The translations under genes were made by a program, and so were the position numbers. From [Eubacterium] saphenum (GTDB lineage: Bacteria > Bacillota > Clostridia > Peptostreptococcales > Anaerovoracaceae), in contig SFHC01000003.1 of the NCBI GenBank assembly GCA_004555725.1, forward strand, positions 100,977 to 164,976: a stretch of 64,000 bases of DNA, given 5' to 3'. Under the pieces are notes generated by a model. It did no database searches and was not told the DNA's origin. It worked only from the letters and a program-made list of their open reading frames with translations. Positions within the stretch are counted from its first letter, which is position 1. The number at the start of each line of letters is the position of its first letter. Of the stretch, positions 8,298 to 17,894 are shown piece by piece.

Positions 8298-10277
8298 ATG
8301 GGAAAAATGATTCTGACAAAGAAACAGAAAAAAGAACGAAATCGCATCCTTCTGGCACTGTGCCTCTATTTTGCCGTGATTCTGGCAGAACATGCGCTGC
8401 TTCGCGCCGGACTGCTGCATGGGATCTGGACAAATCACTGGGTCCGGATGATCCCGTATCTCGTTCCGTATTTTCTGGTCGGCGGAAGCGTAGTGAAAAA
8501 TGCGCTGATCGGCATCCGGAATCTGCAGATGTTCGATGAGTCGTTTTTGATGACGCTGGCGACCATCGGCGCTTTTGCAGTCGGAGAAAACGCGGAGGCC
8601 TGCGCGGTGATGCTGTTCTATCAGGTTGGGGAGTTTTTCCAGGATTATGCCGTAAATAAGTCCAGGGGATCGATTCAGGAACTTATGGAGATTGCGCCGG
8701 AGTTCGCGAACCGGATCGCAGAGGACGGCAGCATTGAGACCATCGACCCGGATGATGTCCAGATCGGCGATCTTCTGGCCATCCGTCCGGGAGAAAAAAT
8801 TCCGGTAGACGGGGTCGTGGAAGAGGGAACAAGCATGGTGAACACCGCGGCTCTGACCGGAGAATCCGTTCCCCGCAGTGTGCATAAGAATGATGAAATT
8901 CTGTCCGGCTGCGTAAACGGAGAGGGGCTTCTGAAAATCCGCGCATCCAAAGAGTACGAGGATTCCACAGTGTCCCGCATCCTTGAGCTCGTCGAGGATG
9001 CAACATCTAAGAAATCCAGGACAGAGAATTTCATTACCCGCTTTGCGCGCTGGTACACGCCGCTTGTCGTTCTGGGCGCGCTCGTCCTGGCCATAATTCC
9101 ATCCATTATTACCCGGGATCCGCTGACCTGGATTTACAGAGCCTGCACATTTCTGGTTATTTCCTGCCCGTGCGCCCTTGTCATATCCGTCCCTTTGTCA
9201 TTCTTTGGCGGAATCGGAGCGGCATCGCGCGCAGGCGTACTGGTGAAAGGTTCCAATTATCTGGAATTGCTGGCGCAGATGGACACGGTGGTTTCCGATA
9301 AGACCGGTACATTGACAAAGGGTGCGTTTACTGTGACAAAAACAAGCCCGGCAAGAGGCGTGACGGAACAGAAACTCCTGGAAACTGCAGCTGCTGCAGA
9401 AGGGCTGTCCACGCATCCGATTGCGGTTTCTATCCGCAGCGCCGCGGGAAATCCTGCGGTTCCATCTGGAAATGAATCTGTTGAAAACGTCTCCGGGCGC
9501 GGCCTGATCGCAAAGGTCGGAGAACATGGAAAGCATATGGTGTGTGTTGGAAATGCGCAGATGATGCATGAGCGGGGAATCTCGTTTCAGGAAGAATATG
9601 ACGATGCGTCTACGATCGTCTACGTTGCAGAAGATCAGCAGTATCTCGGCGCAATCTTTATTTCTGATACGGTAAAAGATGAAGCAGAAGAAGCCATTCG
9701 GGAAATGAAGAAAGAAGGCGTCCGTCAGGTTGTTATGCTTACCGGAGACCGGAAAGCGGTTGGAGAAGCGGTCGGTTCAAGACTCGGCGTCGATCGGACG
9801 TATACCGAGCTTCTGCCGGCAGACAAAGTTGAAAAAGTGGAAGAACTTCTTGAAGAAGAGCGTCAGAATCATAAAAAACTGGCATTTCTCGGAGACGGCA
9901 TTAATGATGCGCCGGTGCTCGCCAGAGCCGATGTTGGAATTGCAATGGGATCTCTCGGATCAGATGCGGCGATTGAGGCGGCCGATGTCGTTATCATGGA
10001 CGACAATCTGAACCGCATTCCTCTGGTGATCCGCATAGCCCGCAGAACCGTCCGCATCGCGCGGCAGAATATTGTGTTTGCCCTGGCTGTGAAAGCGCTG
10101 ATTCTGATTCTCGGCGCTCTGGGAATTGCCGGAATGTGGGCGGCAGTATTTGCCGATGTCGGCGTTGCAATGATCTGCATCATCAACGCCATGCGTCTGC
10201 TGAACCGGAAAGGGTTCAGCAGCAGAGGCACAGCGGAAGTGTCCAGCAGAACGGAGACATCCCGTATCCCTGATTAG
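8298..10277 (+). CDS. P1B-type heavy-metal efflux ATPase (Zn/Cd type)
   Basis: The 659-residue pump has all P-type landmarks: the TGES actuator loop, the SCPCALVISVP metal-binding membrane helix, the DKTGTLTKG phosphorylation site, the STHPIA nucleotide-site motif and the GDGINDAP hinge. The CPC motif followed by a late helix containing an Asp (AVFADVGV) fits the zinc/cadmium/lead subgroup rather than copper. The usual N-terminal HMA domain is absent and encoded separately upstream. I chose ATG 8298, nine bases after TGGAG, over an earlier in-frame ATG at 8241 that lacks a good ribosome site. Its 3' end overlaps the convergent J-domain gene by 62 bases. Confidence 0.92.
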   Translation: MGKMILTKKQKKERNRILLALCLYFAVILAEHALLRAGLLHGIWTNHWVRMIPYLVPYFLVGGSVVKNALIGIRNLQMFDESFLMTLATIGAFAVGENAEACAVMLFYQVGEFFQDYAVNKSRGSIQELMEIAPEFANRIAEDGSIETIDPDDVQIGDLLAIRPGEKIPVDGVVEEGTSMVNTAALTGESVPRSVHKNDEILSGCVNGEGLLKIRASKEYEDSTVSRILELVEDATSKKSRTENFITRFARWYTPLVVLGALVLAIIPSIITRDPLTWIYRACTFLVISCPCALVISVPLSFFGGIGAASRAGVLVKGSNYLELLAQMDTVVSDKTGTLTKGAFTVTKTSPARGVTEQKLLETAAAAEGLSTHPIAVSIRSAAGNPAVPSGNESVENVSGRGLIAKVGEHGKHMVCVGNAQMMHERGISFQEEYDDASTIVYVAEDQQYLGAIFISDTVKDEAEEAIREMKKEGVRQVVMLTGDRKAVGEAVGSRLGVDRTYTELLPADKVEKVEELLEEERQNHKKLAFLGDGINDAPVLARADVGIAMGSLGSDAAIEAADVVIMDDNLNRIPLVIRIARRTVRIARQNIVFALAVKALILILGALGIAGMWAAVFADVGVAMICIINAMRLLNRKGFSSRGTAEVSSRTETSRIPD

Positions 10278-10863
10278 CAGACGCGGACTGGTACATACCG
10301 CCGACGCTGTTCATCTGGCTGTAGGCATTTTGATACTCCTGATTTCCGGGATCCATCTGCACAGCAATCTGCACATCCTGCAGTCCATCGGCGATCCGGC
10401 CGAGCTGGAACGAAACGACGCCGTTCAGAAAATGCCATTCGGCGTCTTCCGCGCGGTTCTGCAGAAGAAGCTGCTCCGCAGCGGCAAGGTTATTGCTGTT
10501 AATATAGGCGCGGATCTGGTTATAGATCGGAGAACTCCCGTCATAACTGCCGCTGTAGTTTCCGTAAGCGCCGTTCTGGCTGCTGTTTCCATAGGTATAG
10601 CTTCCGGAAGATCCGGAAGCAGATCCGTAAGACGCATAGGCGCCGCTCTGCGAAGAATACGCAGCGGCGCCGCTGTTTTTTGTCAGCGTGTCATAAGCCC
10701 AGTTGACCTCCTGCAGTTTCTCCTCCGCGAGATCAGCAAGCGGGTTTCCCTGGTACTTGTCCGGATGGTATTTTTTTACCAGTTCCCTGTAAGCTTTCCG
10801 GATGTCCTCCTGAGAAGCATTGCGGGGAATCCCGAGTATTTCATATGGATCTGTGTTTCCCAT
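10216..10863 (-). CDS. J-domain protein with Tyr/Ser/Gly-rich linker
   Basis: The 215-residue protein starts with a J domain (YEILGIPRNAS, HPD motif in KKYHPDKYQ near residue 35), the part that stimulates DnaK ATPase. A linker rich in Ser, Gly, Tyr and Ala (about 75-125) leads to a TPR-like helical segment. The last residues are CWTLPLCLCC. The second of two close ATGs (10863) fits the GGGGG ribosome site best. It pairs with the DUF5685 gene upstream, overlapping by about 23 bases, so the two are translated together. The 3' end lies inside the convergent ATPase gene. Confidence 0.85.
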   Translation of the reverse strand: MGNTDPYEILGIPRNASQEDIRKAYRELVKKYHPDKYQGNPLADLAEEKLQEVNWAYDTLTKNSGAAAYSSQSGAYASYGSASGSSGSYTYGNSSQNGAYGNYSGSYDGSSPIYNQIRAYINSNNLAAAEQLLLQNRAEDAEWHFLNGVVSFQLGRIADGLQDVQIAVQMDPGNQEYQNAYSQMNSVGGMYQSASANQGYGMSPFCWTLPLCLCC

Positions 10864-11704
10864 TTTCATTTTCCCCCTTCTCAAGTATCTGGTCGGTTTT
10901 ACTCCGGAGTCCCAGATATACAATGTTTTCTATAATCCCCCTGTTCTTTCTGATATCCAGGAGATCGAGCGCCTGGGACATCTTCCCGAGAGCATGGTAC
11001 AGCAGGCTGCGCGCCAGACCGCGGACTCGGTCTTCCTGAAGGTACAGGAACGGGTTATAGTTTCCGGATTCTTTATCTTTATTGTAGTCATCCAGCGCGT
11101 CAATCATGTAAATCCACCGTCCAAGATGGTAAGAAAATTCACTGACAACGCGCAGGATGCGAGGATCACAGTCGTCGGTAAAATAACTGAGAAAAACCGT
11201 TTTCATGACCTCGCCAAACGCATTGGCAGGATCATCAACGGACCGGCATTCATCCGCTTCCATCCGGTACAGAGTTTCCAGCTGGCGGTGCACCTGCCCG
11301 GCCGCTTCGGGGAAACGCGCAGCAGCGCGCTCATAAGGGCGGCGGAGAGTCAGAGAGACCGGAATCGTCTTGACTGTTTTTCCATCATCGTTCAGATCAT
11401 CAAGATTCTTCTCATATCCGAGGATGACCGTCATCGCCGCGGCATAATCAGACGCCGAGCAGCGGATGACCGGTTTTTTGCGGATGTGGTGAACTACGCA
11501 GTGCTCTTCATGGATTTCATCTGCAGAATCATCCAGCGACTCCAGGAACAGCGCTAAAAATGCCATTTCAAACTGCAGCCCCATGCGGAGCAGCTGTCCG
11601 TACTCTGCTCCGATGGTCTTGCACAGCCCGCAGTAGTATCCGTTATAGACACTGAACTCGCGGATTCTCAACTCTTCCTTCTGCGTAATTACATACCCAA
11701 ACAT
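10841..11704 (-). CDS. DUF5685 family protein
   Basis: The 287-residue protein matches the DUF5685 family: it opens with MFGYVITQKEELRIRE and continues with YNGYYCGLCKTIGAEYG, a conserved Cys pair. A later segment, FSYHLGRWIYMIDALDDYNKD, places Asp residues on helices in a way that recalls all-alpha metal-dependent enzymes of the isoprenoid-synthase or PhoU-like type, but this is only a pattern. Its role is unknown. It is coupled to the downstream J-domain gene. The start at 11704 is chosen because the family begins at MFGY; another ATG lies five codons upstream. Confidence 0.8.
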   Translation of the reverse strand: MFGYVITQKEELRIREFSVYNGYYCGLCKTIGAEYGQLLRMGLQFEMAFLALFLESLDDSADEIHEEHCVVHHIRKKPVIRCSASDYAAAMTVILGYEKNLDDLNDDGKTVKTIPVSLTLRRPYERAAARFPEAAGQVHRQLETLYRMEADECRSVDDPANAFGEVMKTVFLSYFTDDCDPRILRVVSEFSYHLGRWIYMIDALDDYNKDKESGNYNPFLYLQEDRVRGLARSLLYHALGKMSQALDLLDIRKNRGIIENIVYLGLRSKTDQILEKGENENGKHRSI

Positions 11705-11797
11705 AAATTCTACTCTCATTTATTATTTTACAGTTATTATTCTATAGGACACGGGTGGAAATTTAAAGGCTGTTTTGTGTAGATCATATGATATGAT

Positions 11798-11826
11798 TTG
11801 ACAAGCTCAGGCATTTCGATTATCAT
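11798..11826 (+). promoter_or_regulatory. Promoter of the GH25 lysozyme gene
   Basis: TTGACA at 11798-11803 and TATCAT at 11821-11826 are separated by 17 bases. A perfect TATAAT also occurs at 11831 but is too far from this -35. The site lies in the 180-base divergent spacer and points toward the lysozyme gene. Confidence 0.55.
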
Positions 11827-11884
11827 GATGTATAATTGCTTAAGAATATTTAAGATTTTGGTGCTAAGTAAAGGAGGAATTTTT

Positions 11885-14416
11885 TTGAATTTGCATAAGA
11901 GAGTTTCCCGGCGGCTGATATTGCTGCTTTCAGTGATGATTGCACTCATCATGGCGTTTTCACTGACTGTTTTTGCGGCAACGAGCAGCACATCCGGCGG
12001 AAAGACCTATTATCATCCGCCTTATGTACAAGGCAGCAATTATATTACATTTAATGGTATTGATGTGTCCGTCTTCCAGGGCAGCATCAACTGGCAGAAG
12101 GTGAAGAAATCCGGTGTAGATTTTGCGTTTATCCGTGTTGGAGGAACATACGGAAAAGCAGCATTTACACAGTATAAAGACAGCCAGTTCGCAACCAACG
12201 TGGCGAATGCGCAGAAAGCCGGCGTCAATGTAGGCGTCTATTATTTCTCCCTCGCTAAGACAACATCGGAAGCAGAGAGGGAGGCTTCCTGGGTCGTGGA
12301 CCAGATTCAGGCCGCAGGATTAGAGCCGAGCATGCCGGTTGTTATGGATTATGAATTCCTGTCCGGATCCAGACTCAGCACAACGTCATACGGTGCAACG
12401 GCGTCTGTCCGGAAACAGCTGACCGCGAACGCTCAGGCTTTCATGGACTATATCAAGGATGCCGGTTACACACCGATGTTCTACACATACAGAAGTGTCT
12501 GCGACTGGTCGCCGCGTTTCAATATGCTGGATCTTCAGGACTATCCGTTCTGGTTGGCGCAGTACAGCACCTCCAACAGCTACAGCAAGCGTGTGGACTA
12601 CTGGCAGTACAGCAGTTCCGGCAGAGTCAGCGGAATCAACGGAAACGTCGACATGGATTTCTACTATTACAATCTGAACGGAACCGGAACAGAAGCCGGA
12701 ACCAAGTCGATTAGAAACTGCAGCGTGTCCCTTCCATACAGCCAGATGGCTTACAGCGGTTATGCCCTGGAGCCAAAGGTTACGGTCAAGGATGGAAGCA
12801 AGACACTGACCGCTGGTGAAGATTACACCGTCGCATATTTCAAGAATGTCAGCAAAGGAACGGCATATGTCGTTGTAAATGGAATCGGAGACTATTCCAA
12901 TACAATCAGCAAGACCTTCACAATTTCCAGCAAAACTATCGCAAGCAATGGAAATACAAGTAACGGCGGCAACAGCGGAAACAGTTCCGGAAACACCGTC
13001 ACATCACTCGGTCAGGTAAAGAAATTGAGCACCACCGCACTTCCGTCTTCCGGCAGTGTGAAACTGAAGTTCAGCAGCGTAGACAACGCGCAGGACTACC
13101 AGGTCACTTACAAGACCAATGACGGCGATTGGAAGAATGTTATGACCGGCGGAAAGACCAGCTATACACTGAAACTCAGCCAGAATGACGCGGCGGCCAT
13201 CAAGGTCCGGGCCGTGTACGGCTCCGGCTCCAGTGCAATCTATGGCGCATATTCCAATACCTCGTACCGATATCTCGGACTGGTCAAGATGGGAACCGTG
13301 CTGAATATGAACAAGGGTGTCGCATACATTTCCTGGACGCCGATCCAGACAGAAAACGGCACTGCCAGCTACTCCGTCAGTGCTGTAGACAGCAGCGGAG
13401 ACGCAGATGCAGTTAAGTACACTGGAACAGACACAACGACCAGAACCATTGATGTGGAGGAAGGGGATGACTATACTCTGCGGATCACGCCGTACATGAA
13501 CCTGAACGGCCAGAATTATTCCGGAACCCATACAGGAATGGTCAGCTACCGCCTCACATCCAAGTGCAGCGAGCCAAAGGTAACTGCAAATTCCTCCGGA
13601 ACAAGCGTCAAGGTCTCCTGGGACGATGTCAACGCAGATAAATATCGTGTTTACGTCAGCACCAGCTCATCTGCGTCCACACCGAACGCGCTGACCAAGA
13701 CGACAACCTCCACGAGCGCGTCTGTCTCCGGTCTGACACCGGGAAAAACCTACTATGTCAGCGTCCGCCCGATCGACGTGTCCGATCATACCTATAACGG
13801 AGAGCTGAGCGGCAGAAGAGCGGTAACCATGCCGTCCGCATCGCGCGGCGCTTCTGAGAGCAGCGTGACAGCGCCGGAAAAAATCAGTAAGCTGAGCGTA
13901 ACCGGAAGTACGAGCAAGCCGCAGATCTCTGTTAAAATCGGCAAGGTCAGCGGAGCGACCGACTACCAGATCCGCTACAGCAAAAGCAACGGATCTTGGA
14001 AAACCGTTTCCACAAACGGCAAAACCACATATACAATTAAAGGTTCTTACGGCGACTGCTTCCGTGTAAAAGCAAGAGCTGTAACGACCAAAGACGGAAA
14101 GTCCGCATACAGCAAATACACCGGAATCCGCAAGCGTTCTCTGACTTCACAGCAGAAGATCCTGAAAGCATCTTCCGCGTCAAAGGGAACCCTGACGCTC
14201 AGCGTCAAGAAGCAGAAGTATACCGGCTACTACGTCAAGCTGACCAGAAACGGCAGCAGTAAGTATTTCCGTTTTAAGGATTATAAGAACACAACACTTC
14301 AGATGAAGAACCTGACCGCCGGCACTTACAAGGTCACCGTGTATAACTACAAGAAACTTGGTGACACCACCTATAACGGATGCGCGTCCAAGACCGTTTC
14401 CGTGACCGTGAAATAA
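11885..14416 (+). CDS. Secreted GH25 lysozyme with fibronectin-like repeats
   Basis: The 843-residue exported enzyme should cut the glycan strand of peptidoglycan. I start it at TTG 11885 because AAGGAGG lies seven bases upstream and the signal peptide (KRVSRRLILLLSVMIALIMA) begins there. The GH25 domain spans about residues 45-260: GIDVSVFQGSINW holds the first catalytic Asp and VVMDYEF the D-x-E pair. It is followed by a Ser/Gly/Asn-rich linker and about four fibronectin-III or Ig-like beta modules up to the end. No LPXTG, SLH or choline repeat is seen, so wall retention would rely on these modules. It stands alone and is followed by a strong terminator. Confidence 0.9.
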   Translation: MNLHKRVSRRLILLLSVMIALIMAFSLTVFAATSSTSGGKTYYHPPYVQGSNYITFNGIDVSVFQGSINWQKVKKSGVDFAFIRVGGTYGKAAFTQYKDSQFATNVANAQKAGVNVGVYYFSLAKTTSEAEREASWVVDQIQAAGLEPSMPVVMDYEFLSGSRLSTTSYGATASVRKQLTANAQAFMDYIKDAGYTPMFYTYRSVCDWSPRFNMLDLQDYPFWLAQYSTSNSYSKRVDYWQYSSSGRVSGINGNVDMDFYYYNLNGTGTEAGTKSIRNCSVSLPYSQMAYSGYALEPKVTVKDGSKTLTAGEDYTVAYFKNVSKGTAYVVVNGIGDYSNTISKTFTISSKTIASNGNTSNGGNSGNSSGNTVTSLGQVKKLSTTALPSSGSVKLKFSSVDNAQDYQVTYKTNDGDWKNVMTGGKTSYTLKLSQNDAAAIKVRAVYGSGSSAIYGAYSNTSYRYLGLVKMGTVLNMNKGVAYISWTPIQTENGTASYSVSAVDSSGDADAVKYTGTDTTTRTIDVEEGDDYTLRITPYMNLNGQNYSGTHTGMVSYRLTSKCSEPKVTANSSGTSVKVSWDDVNADKYRVYVSTSSSASTPNALTKTTTSTSASVSGLTPGKTYYVSVRPIDVSDHTYNGELSGRRAVTMPSASRGASESSVTAPEKISKLSVTGSTSKPQISVKIGKVSGATDYQIRYSKSNGSWKTVSTNGKTTYTIKGSYGDCFRVKARAVTTKDGKSAYSKYTGIRKRSLTSQQKILKASSASKGTLTLSVKKQKYTGYYVKLTRNGSSKYFRFKDYKNTTLQMKNLTAGTYKVTVYNYKKLGDTTYNGCASKTVSVTVK

Positions 14417-14468
14417 GCGCATCCGGCAGCTCAGGCAAAGCCCATGACAAGTAAATGAATGAAAAAAC

Positions 14469-14529
14469 ATCCCGCCGCGCAGGCATCGCCGGAACCCCCC
14501 GGTCATGTTATGCGCAGCGGGATTTTTTT
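14469..14529 (+). terminator. Intrinsic terminator after the GH25 gene
   Basis: ATCCCGCCGCGCA pairs with TGCGCAGCGGGAT (one mismatch) and a run of seven T follows. The loop is long (about 29 bases) and can form its own CCGG-based hairpin. Confidence 0.8.
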
Positions 14530-14538
14530 GCTTCTGCT

Positions 14539-14814
14539 CCCGTCCATGGCGCGTGTATACATAAAAACCCCGTCCACTGGCCCCAAAATCACAAAGTGGA
14601 CGGGACGCGCCGCCAAAATCAACCCGGGTTCCCGTCCATGGCGCGTGTATACATGAAGTCCCCGTCCACTGGCCCCAAAATCACAACATGGACGGGGAGC
14701 GCCGCTGTAAACTGCCCGGGCTCCCGTCCACGGCGCGTGAATACATAAAAACCCCGTCCACTGGTTCCAAAACCATAACGTGGACGGGGAGCGCCGCGAT
14801 AAACCATCGGGAAT
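14539..14814 (+). repeat. 92-bp hairpin repeat, array 2 (three units)
   Basis: Units begin at 14539, 14631 and 14723, an exact 92-base period. Each unit has three blocks: about 37 bases ending in CCCCGTCC and containing GCGCGTGTATACAT, about 21 bases ending in ATCACAA or similar, and about 34 bases opening with TGGACGGG. CCCCGTCCACT and AGTGGACGGG pair as an 11-bp hairpin in unit 1. The same unit occurs inverted at 7128-7290. With the terminator before it and 200 featureless bases after it, it fills the 600-base gap before argH. Confidence 0.88.
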
Positions 14815-15020
14815 CCGGCGTTCATTGACATCTGTGCGGTGAGATGCAATAATAAAGGGTATGTGTACAGCTCTTTATGCAGGCTGTGCCGACTGGTAAA
14901 TCGACGATGTCTGCGTGTAAATCATGCAGACAGGAATACGGAAACATATGTCCTGCCGGACGGCGAGCCGGGCCAGGAGAATAGTAGGATAAGATATAAG
15001 ATAATAAGGGGTAGTTGATT

Positions 15021-16418
15021 ATGGCATTATGGGGCGGAAGATTCCAGAAAGATATGGATGACATGGTCAAGAAATTCAATGCGTCTATTGGATTTGACCA
15101 GAGGATGTACCAAGAGGACATTCAGGGAAGCATCGCGCATGTGAAGATGCTCGCAAAACAGGGGATTGTAACAGATGAAGAGGCGGAAACCATTATCAAG
15201 GGCCTGGAAGGCATCCGTCAGGATATAGCGGACGGCAAGATCACGTTTACCGCTGACGATGAGGATATTCACATGGCAGTTGAAAGCCGTCTGATCGAGC
15301 GGATCGGAGAAACTGGAAAGAAGCTGCACACGGCGCGCAGCAGAAACGACCAGTGCCAGGTGGACGGACGCCTGTATCTGAAAAAAGAGATCCGCGAGAT
15401 TGTCAGTGAGCTGATCCACCTTGAAGAGGTTATTTTGTCGAAGGCGGAGCAGTATAAGGATACTATCACAGTAGGATTCACTCATATTCAGCATGCACAG
15501 CCGATCACAGCAGGCTTTATTTTCATGGCGTATTTCCAGATGTTTAAACGGGACATTGAGCGTCTGATGGATACCTATGAGAGGATGGATTTTTGTCCGC
15601 TCGGAGCGTGTGCGCTGGCTGGCACAACGTTCCCGACAGACCGTCATTATACTTCGGATCTGCTGGGATTCCGCGCGCCGACAGAGAATGCCATGGATTC
15701 GGTCAGTGACAGGGATTACGCGCTGGAGTTTCTGAGCGATGCGTCAATCAGCATGATGCACCTGTCCAGATGGGCAGAGGAGTTCGTCTGGTGGAACAGC
15801 TCGGAATTCAGCTATATTGTGATTGATGACAGCTACTGCACGGGAAGCAGCATTATGCCGCAGAAAAAGAACCCGGACATGGCGGAACTGATCCGCGGAA
15901 AGTGCGGACGCGTCTACGGCGATCTGATGCAGCTGCTGACCACAATGAAGGGCACGCCGCTCGCATATAACAAGGATTTCCAGGAAGACAAGGAAGGTCT
16001 CTACGACGCAGTCGACACCTGGAAGGCCTGCATCGCAATTTTTGCAAATATGCTGGAGAAAACAGAATTCCGGAAGGATAAGATCGACCAGCAGCTGAAC
16101 AAGGGTTTCCTCAACGCGACGGATATCGCAGAGCATCTGGCGCAGGAGGGCATTCCGTTCCGTGAGGCGCACAACATCGTCGGCAGGATGGTCCGTCTCT
16201 GTGAGGAGAGAGCATGTGATTTTTCAGATCTGACAGATGAAGAACTTCAGGAGATCGACAGCCGCATGAACAGACAGTCGCTTGGAGACATCAGCATTCC
16301 GGCCTGTGTGGACGCGCGCAGATCGTTCGGAGGAACTGCACCTTCTGAGGTTGTCAGACAAATCAAAACCGGCAAGAAGTGGCTGGAGGGTATTCAGCAG
16401 CGCGAGGCGGAAGAATAG
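15021..16418 (+). CDS. argH: Argininosuccinate lyase
   Basis: The 465-residue cytosolic enzyme splits argininosuccinate into arginine and fumarate, the last step of arginine synthesis. It begins MALWGGRFQKDMDD as the family does and carries the fumarase-superfamily signature GSSIMPQKKNPDM near residue 280, plus HTARSRNDQ and the catalytic His/Thr region in TVGFTHIQHAQP. ATG 15021 is preceded by AAGGGG. It stands just before fumC, 86 bases apart, so fumarate made here could feed the next enzyme. No argG is present in the window. Confidence 0.96.
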   Translation: MALWGGRFQKDMDDMVKKFNASIGFDQRMYQEDIQGSIAHVKMLAKQGIVTDEEAETIIKGLEGIRQDIADGKITFTADDEDIHMAVESRLIERIGETGKKLHTARSRNDQCQVDGRLYLKKEIREIVSELIHLEEVILSKAEQYKDTITVGFTHIQHAQPITAGFIFMAYFQMFKRDIERLMDTYERMDFCPLGACALAGTTFPTDRHYTSDLLGFRAPTENAMDSVSDRDYALEFLSDASISMMHLSRWAEEFVWWNSSEFSYIVIDDSYCTGSSIMPQKKNPDMAELIRGKCGRVYGDLMQLLTTMKGTPLAYNKDFQEDKEGLYDAVDTWKACIAIFANMLEKTEFRKDKIDQQLNKGFLNATDIAEHLAQEGIPFREAHNIVGRMVRLCEERACDFSDLTDEELQEIDSRMNRQSLGDISIPACVDARRSFGGTAPSEVVRQIKTGKKWLEGIQQREAEE

Positions 16419-16504
16419 TACACTCGTGATTTTGCTGAAGCTGAGCAGGCAGCGGAAATACAGAACCTGCCGGTGAACATGACCGTAAGCCAGAAAGGAC
16501 TATT

Positions 16505-17887
16505 ATGACTGAATATAGAATTGAACATGATACCATGGGGGAGGTGCGCGTTCCTGCGGATAAGTACTGGGGCGCGCAGACACAGAGAAGCTATCAGAAC
16601 TTCAAGATCGGAAAGAGGAAAATGCCGGAAGAGATCATTCATGCGTTTGCCATTCTGAAGAAGGCGGCAGCGCAGGCCAATCAGGAGCTGGGCATGCTGG
16701 ATCAGCGCAGGGCAGAGCTGATCAGCACTGCCTGCGATGAAATTCTCGAAGGTAAACTGGACGGAAATTTTCCGCTCGTGATTTTCCAGACCGGAAGCGG
16801 CACACAGTCTAACATGAACGTCAATGAAGTGATCGCGCACCGGGGAAATGAGATCGCAGGAGAGAATCTGCTTCATCCGAATGATCATGTCAACTGTTCC
16901 CAGAGTTCCAACGACACATTTCCGACGGCCATGCACATCGCCGCGCTGCATACCATAGAGAAGCGGCTGCTGCCGAGTATCCGGACGCTCAGAGATCTTC
17001 TGAAAGAGAAGGAAGAGCAGTACATGGATGTGGTGAAAACAGGAAGGACGCATCTGCAGGACGCGACTCCGCTGACTTTGGGACAGGAAATCAGCGGATG
17101 GCGCTCCATGCTGGATCATGATGAACAGCAGATCCGCGAAGCCTCCGGCTCACTGCGGGAGCTGGCCCTGGGCGGAACAGCAGTAGGAACCGGACTGAAC
17201 GCACATCCGGATTTTGCCGCGAAGTCTGCAGAGAAGATCAGTGCACTGTCCGGAATTCAGTTCAGAACAGCAGAGAACAAGTTCCAGGCGTTGACTTCCA
17301 AGGACGCGCTCGTCTATACACACGGCGCAATAAAGGCGCTTGCCTGCGATCTGATGAAAATCGCGAACGACGTCCGTCTGCTTGCAAGCGGCCCGCGCTG
17401 CGGCATCGGCGAACTGATCATTCCGGCGAACGAGCCGGGCAGCTCGATCATGCCGGGAAAAGTCAATCCGACACAGTGCGAAGCCGTCACCATGACCGCC
17501 GTTCAGGTTATGGGAAACGATGCAGCTGTCGGGATTGCCGCGTCACAGGGAAATTACGAACTGAACGTATTTATGCCGGTGCTGATCGATAATTTCCTGG
17601 AGTCCGCCAATCTGCTTGCAGACGCGATGGATTCCTTCGGGAAAAACTGTATCGCCGGAATCCGTCCGAATGAGGAGAAAATCAAGGAAAATCTGGAGAA
17701 ATCGCTGATGCTGGTCACAGCGCTGAGCCCGCACATCGGCTATGAAAACAGCGCCAAAATTGCAAAGCTGGCGTACCAGGAAAATCTCACACTGAAAGAA
17801 GCCGCGCAGAAGCTGGATCTCGTCTCGCCGGAGCAGTTCGACGCGTGGGTGGTTCCGGAAAACATGGTCCACCCGAATCAGAGGTGA
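16505..17887 (+). CDS. fumC: Class II fumarate hydratase
   Basis: The 460-residue enzyme interconverts fumarate and malate and has no iron-sulfur cluster. The landmarks are TGSGTQSNMNVNEV, NCSQSSNDTFPTAMH, TGRTHLQDATPLTLGQE and the superfamily signature GSSIMPGKVNPTQCEA. Length is normal. AGAAAGGA lies before the ATG. Position after argH suggests joint transcription and use of the fumarate released in arginine synthesis. Confidence 0.96.
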   Translation: MTEYRIEHDTMGEVRVPADKYWGAQTQRSYQNFKIGKRKMPEEIIHAFAILKKAAAQANQELGMLDQRRAELISTACDEILEGKLDGNFPLVIFQTGSGTQSNMNVNEVIAHRGNEIAGENLLHPNDHVNCSQSSNDTFPTAMHIAALHTIEKRLLPSIRTLRDLLKEKEEQYMDVVKTGRTHLQDATPLTLGQEISGWRSMLDHDEQQIREASGSLRELALGGTAVGTGLNAHPDFAAKSAEKISALSGIQFRTAENKFQALTSKDALVYTHGAIKALACDLMKIANDVRLLASGPRCGIGELIIPANEPGSSIMPGKVNPTQCEAVTMTAVQVMGNDAAVGIAASQGNYELNVFMPVLIDNFLESANLLADAMDSFGKNCIAGIRPNEEKIKENLEKSLMLVTALSPHIGYENSAKIAKLAYQENLTLKEAAQKLDLVSPEQFDAWVVPENMVHPNQR

Positions 17888-17894
17888 TCCCTGT

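Noticed and set aside
14455..14748. Two short frames with repeated peptide SMARVYxKxPSTGPKIT
   Set aside because: They are the translation of the 92-bp repeat array. The period is not a multiple of three and no ribosome site precedes them.
14815..15020. Possible arginine-responsive operator before argH
   Set aside because: AT-rich words are present but no convincing ARG-box dyad could be aligned.
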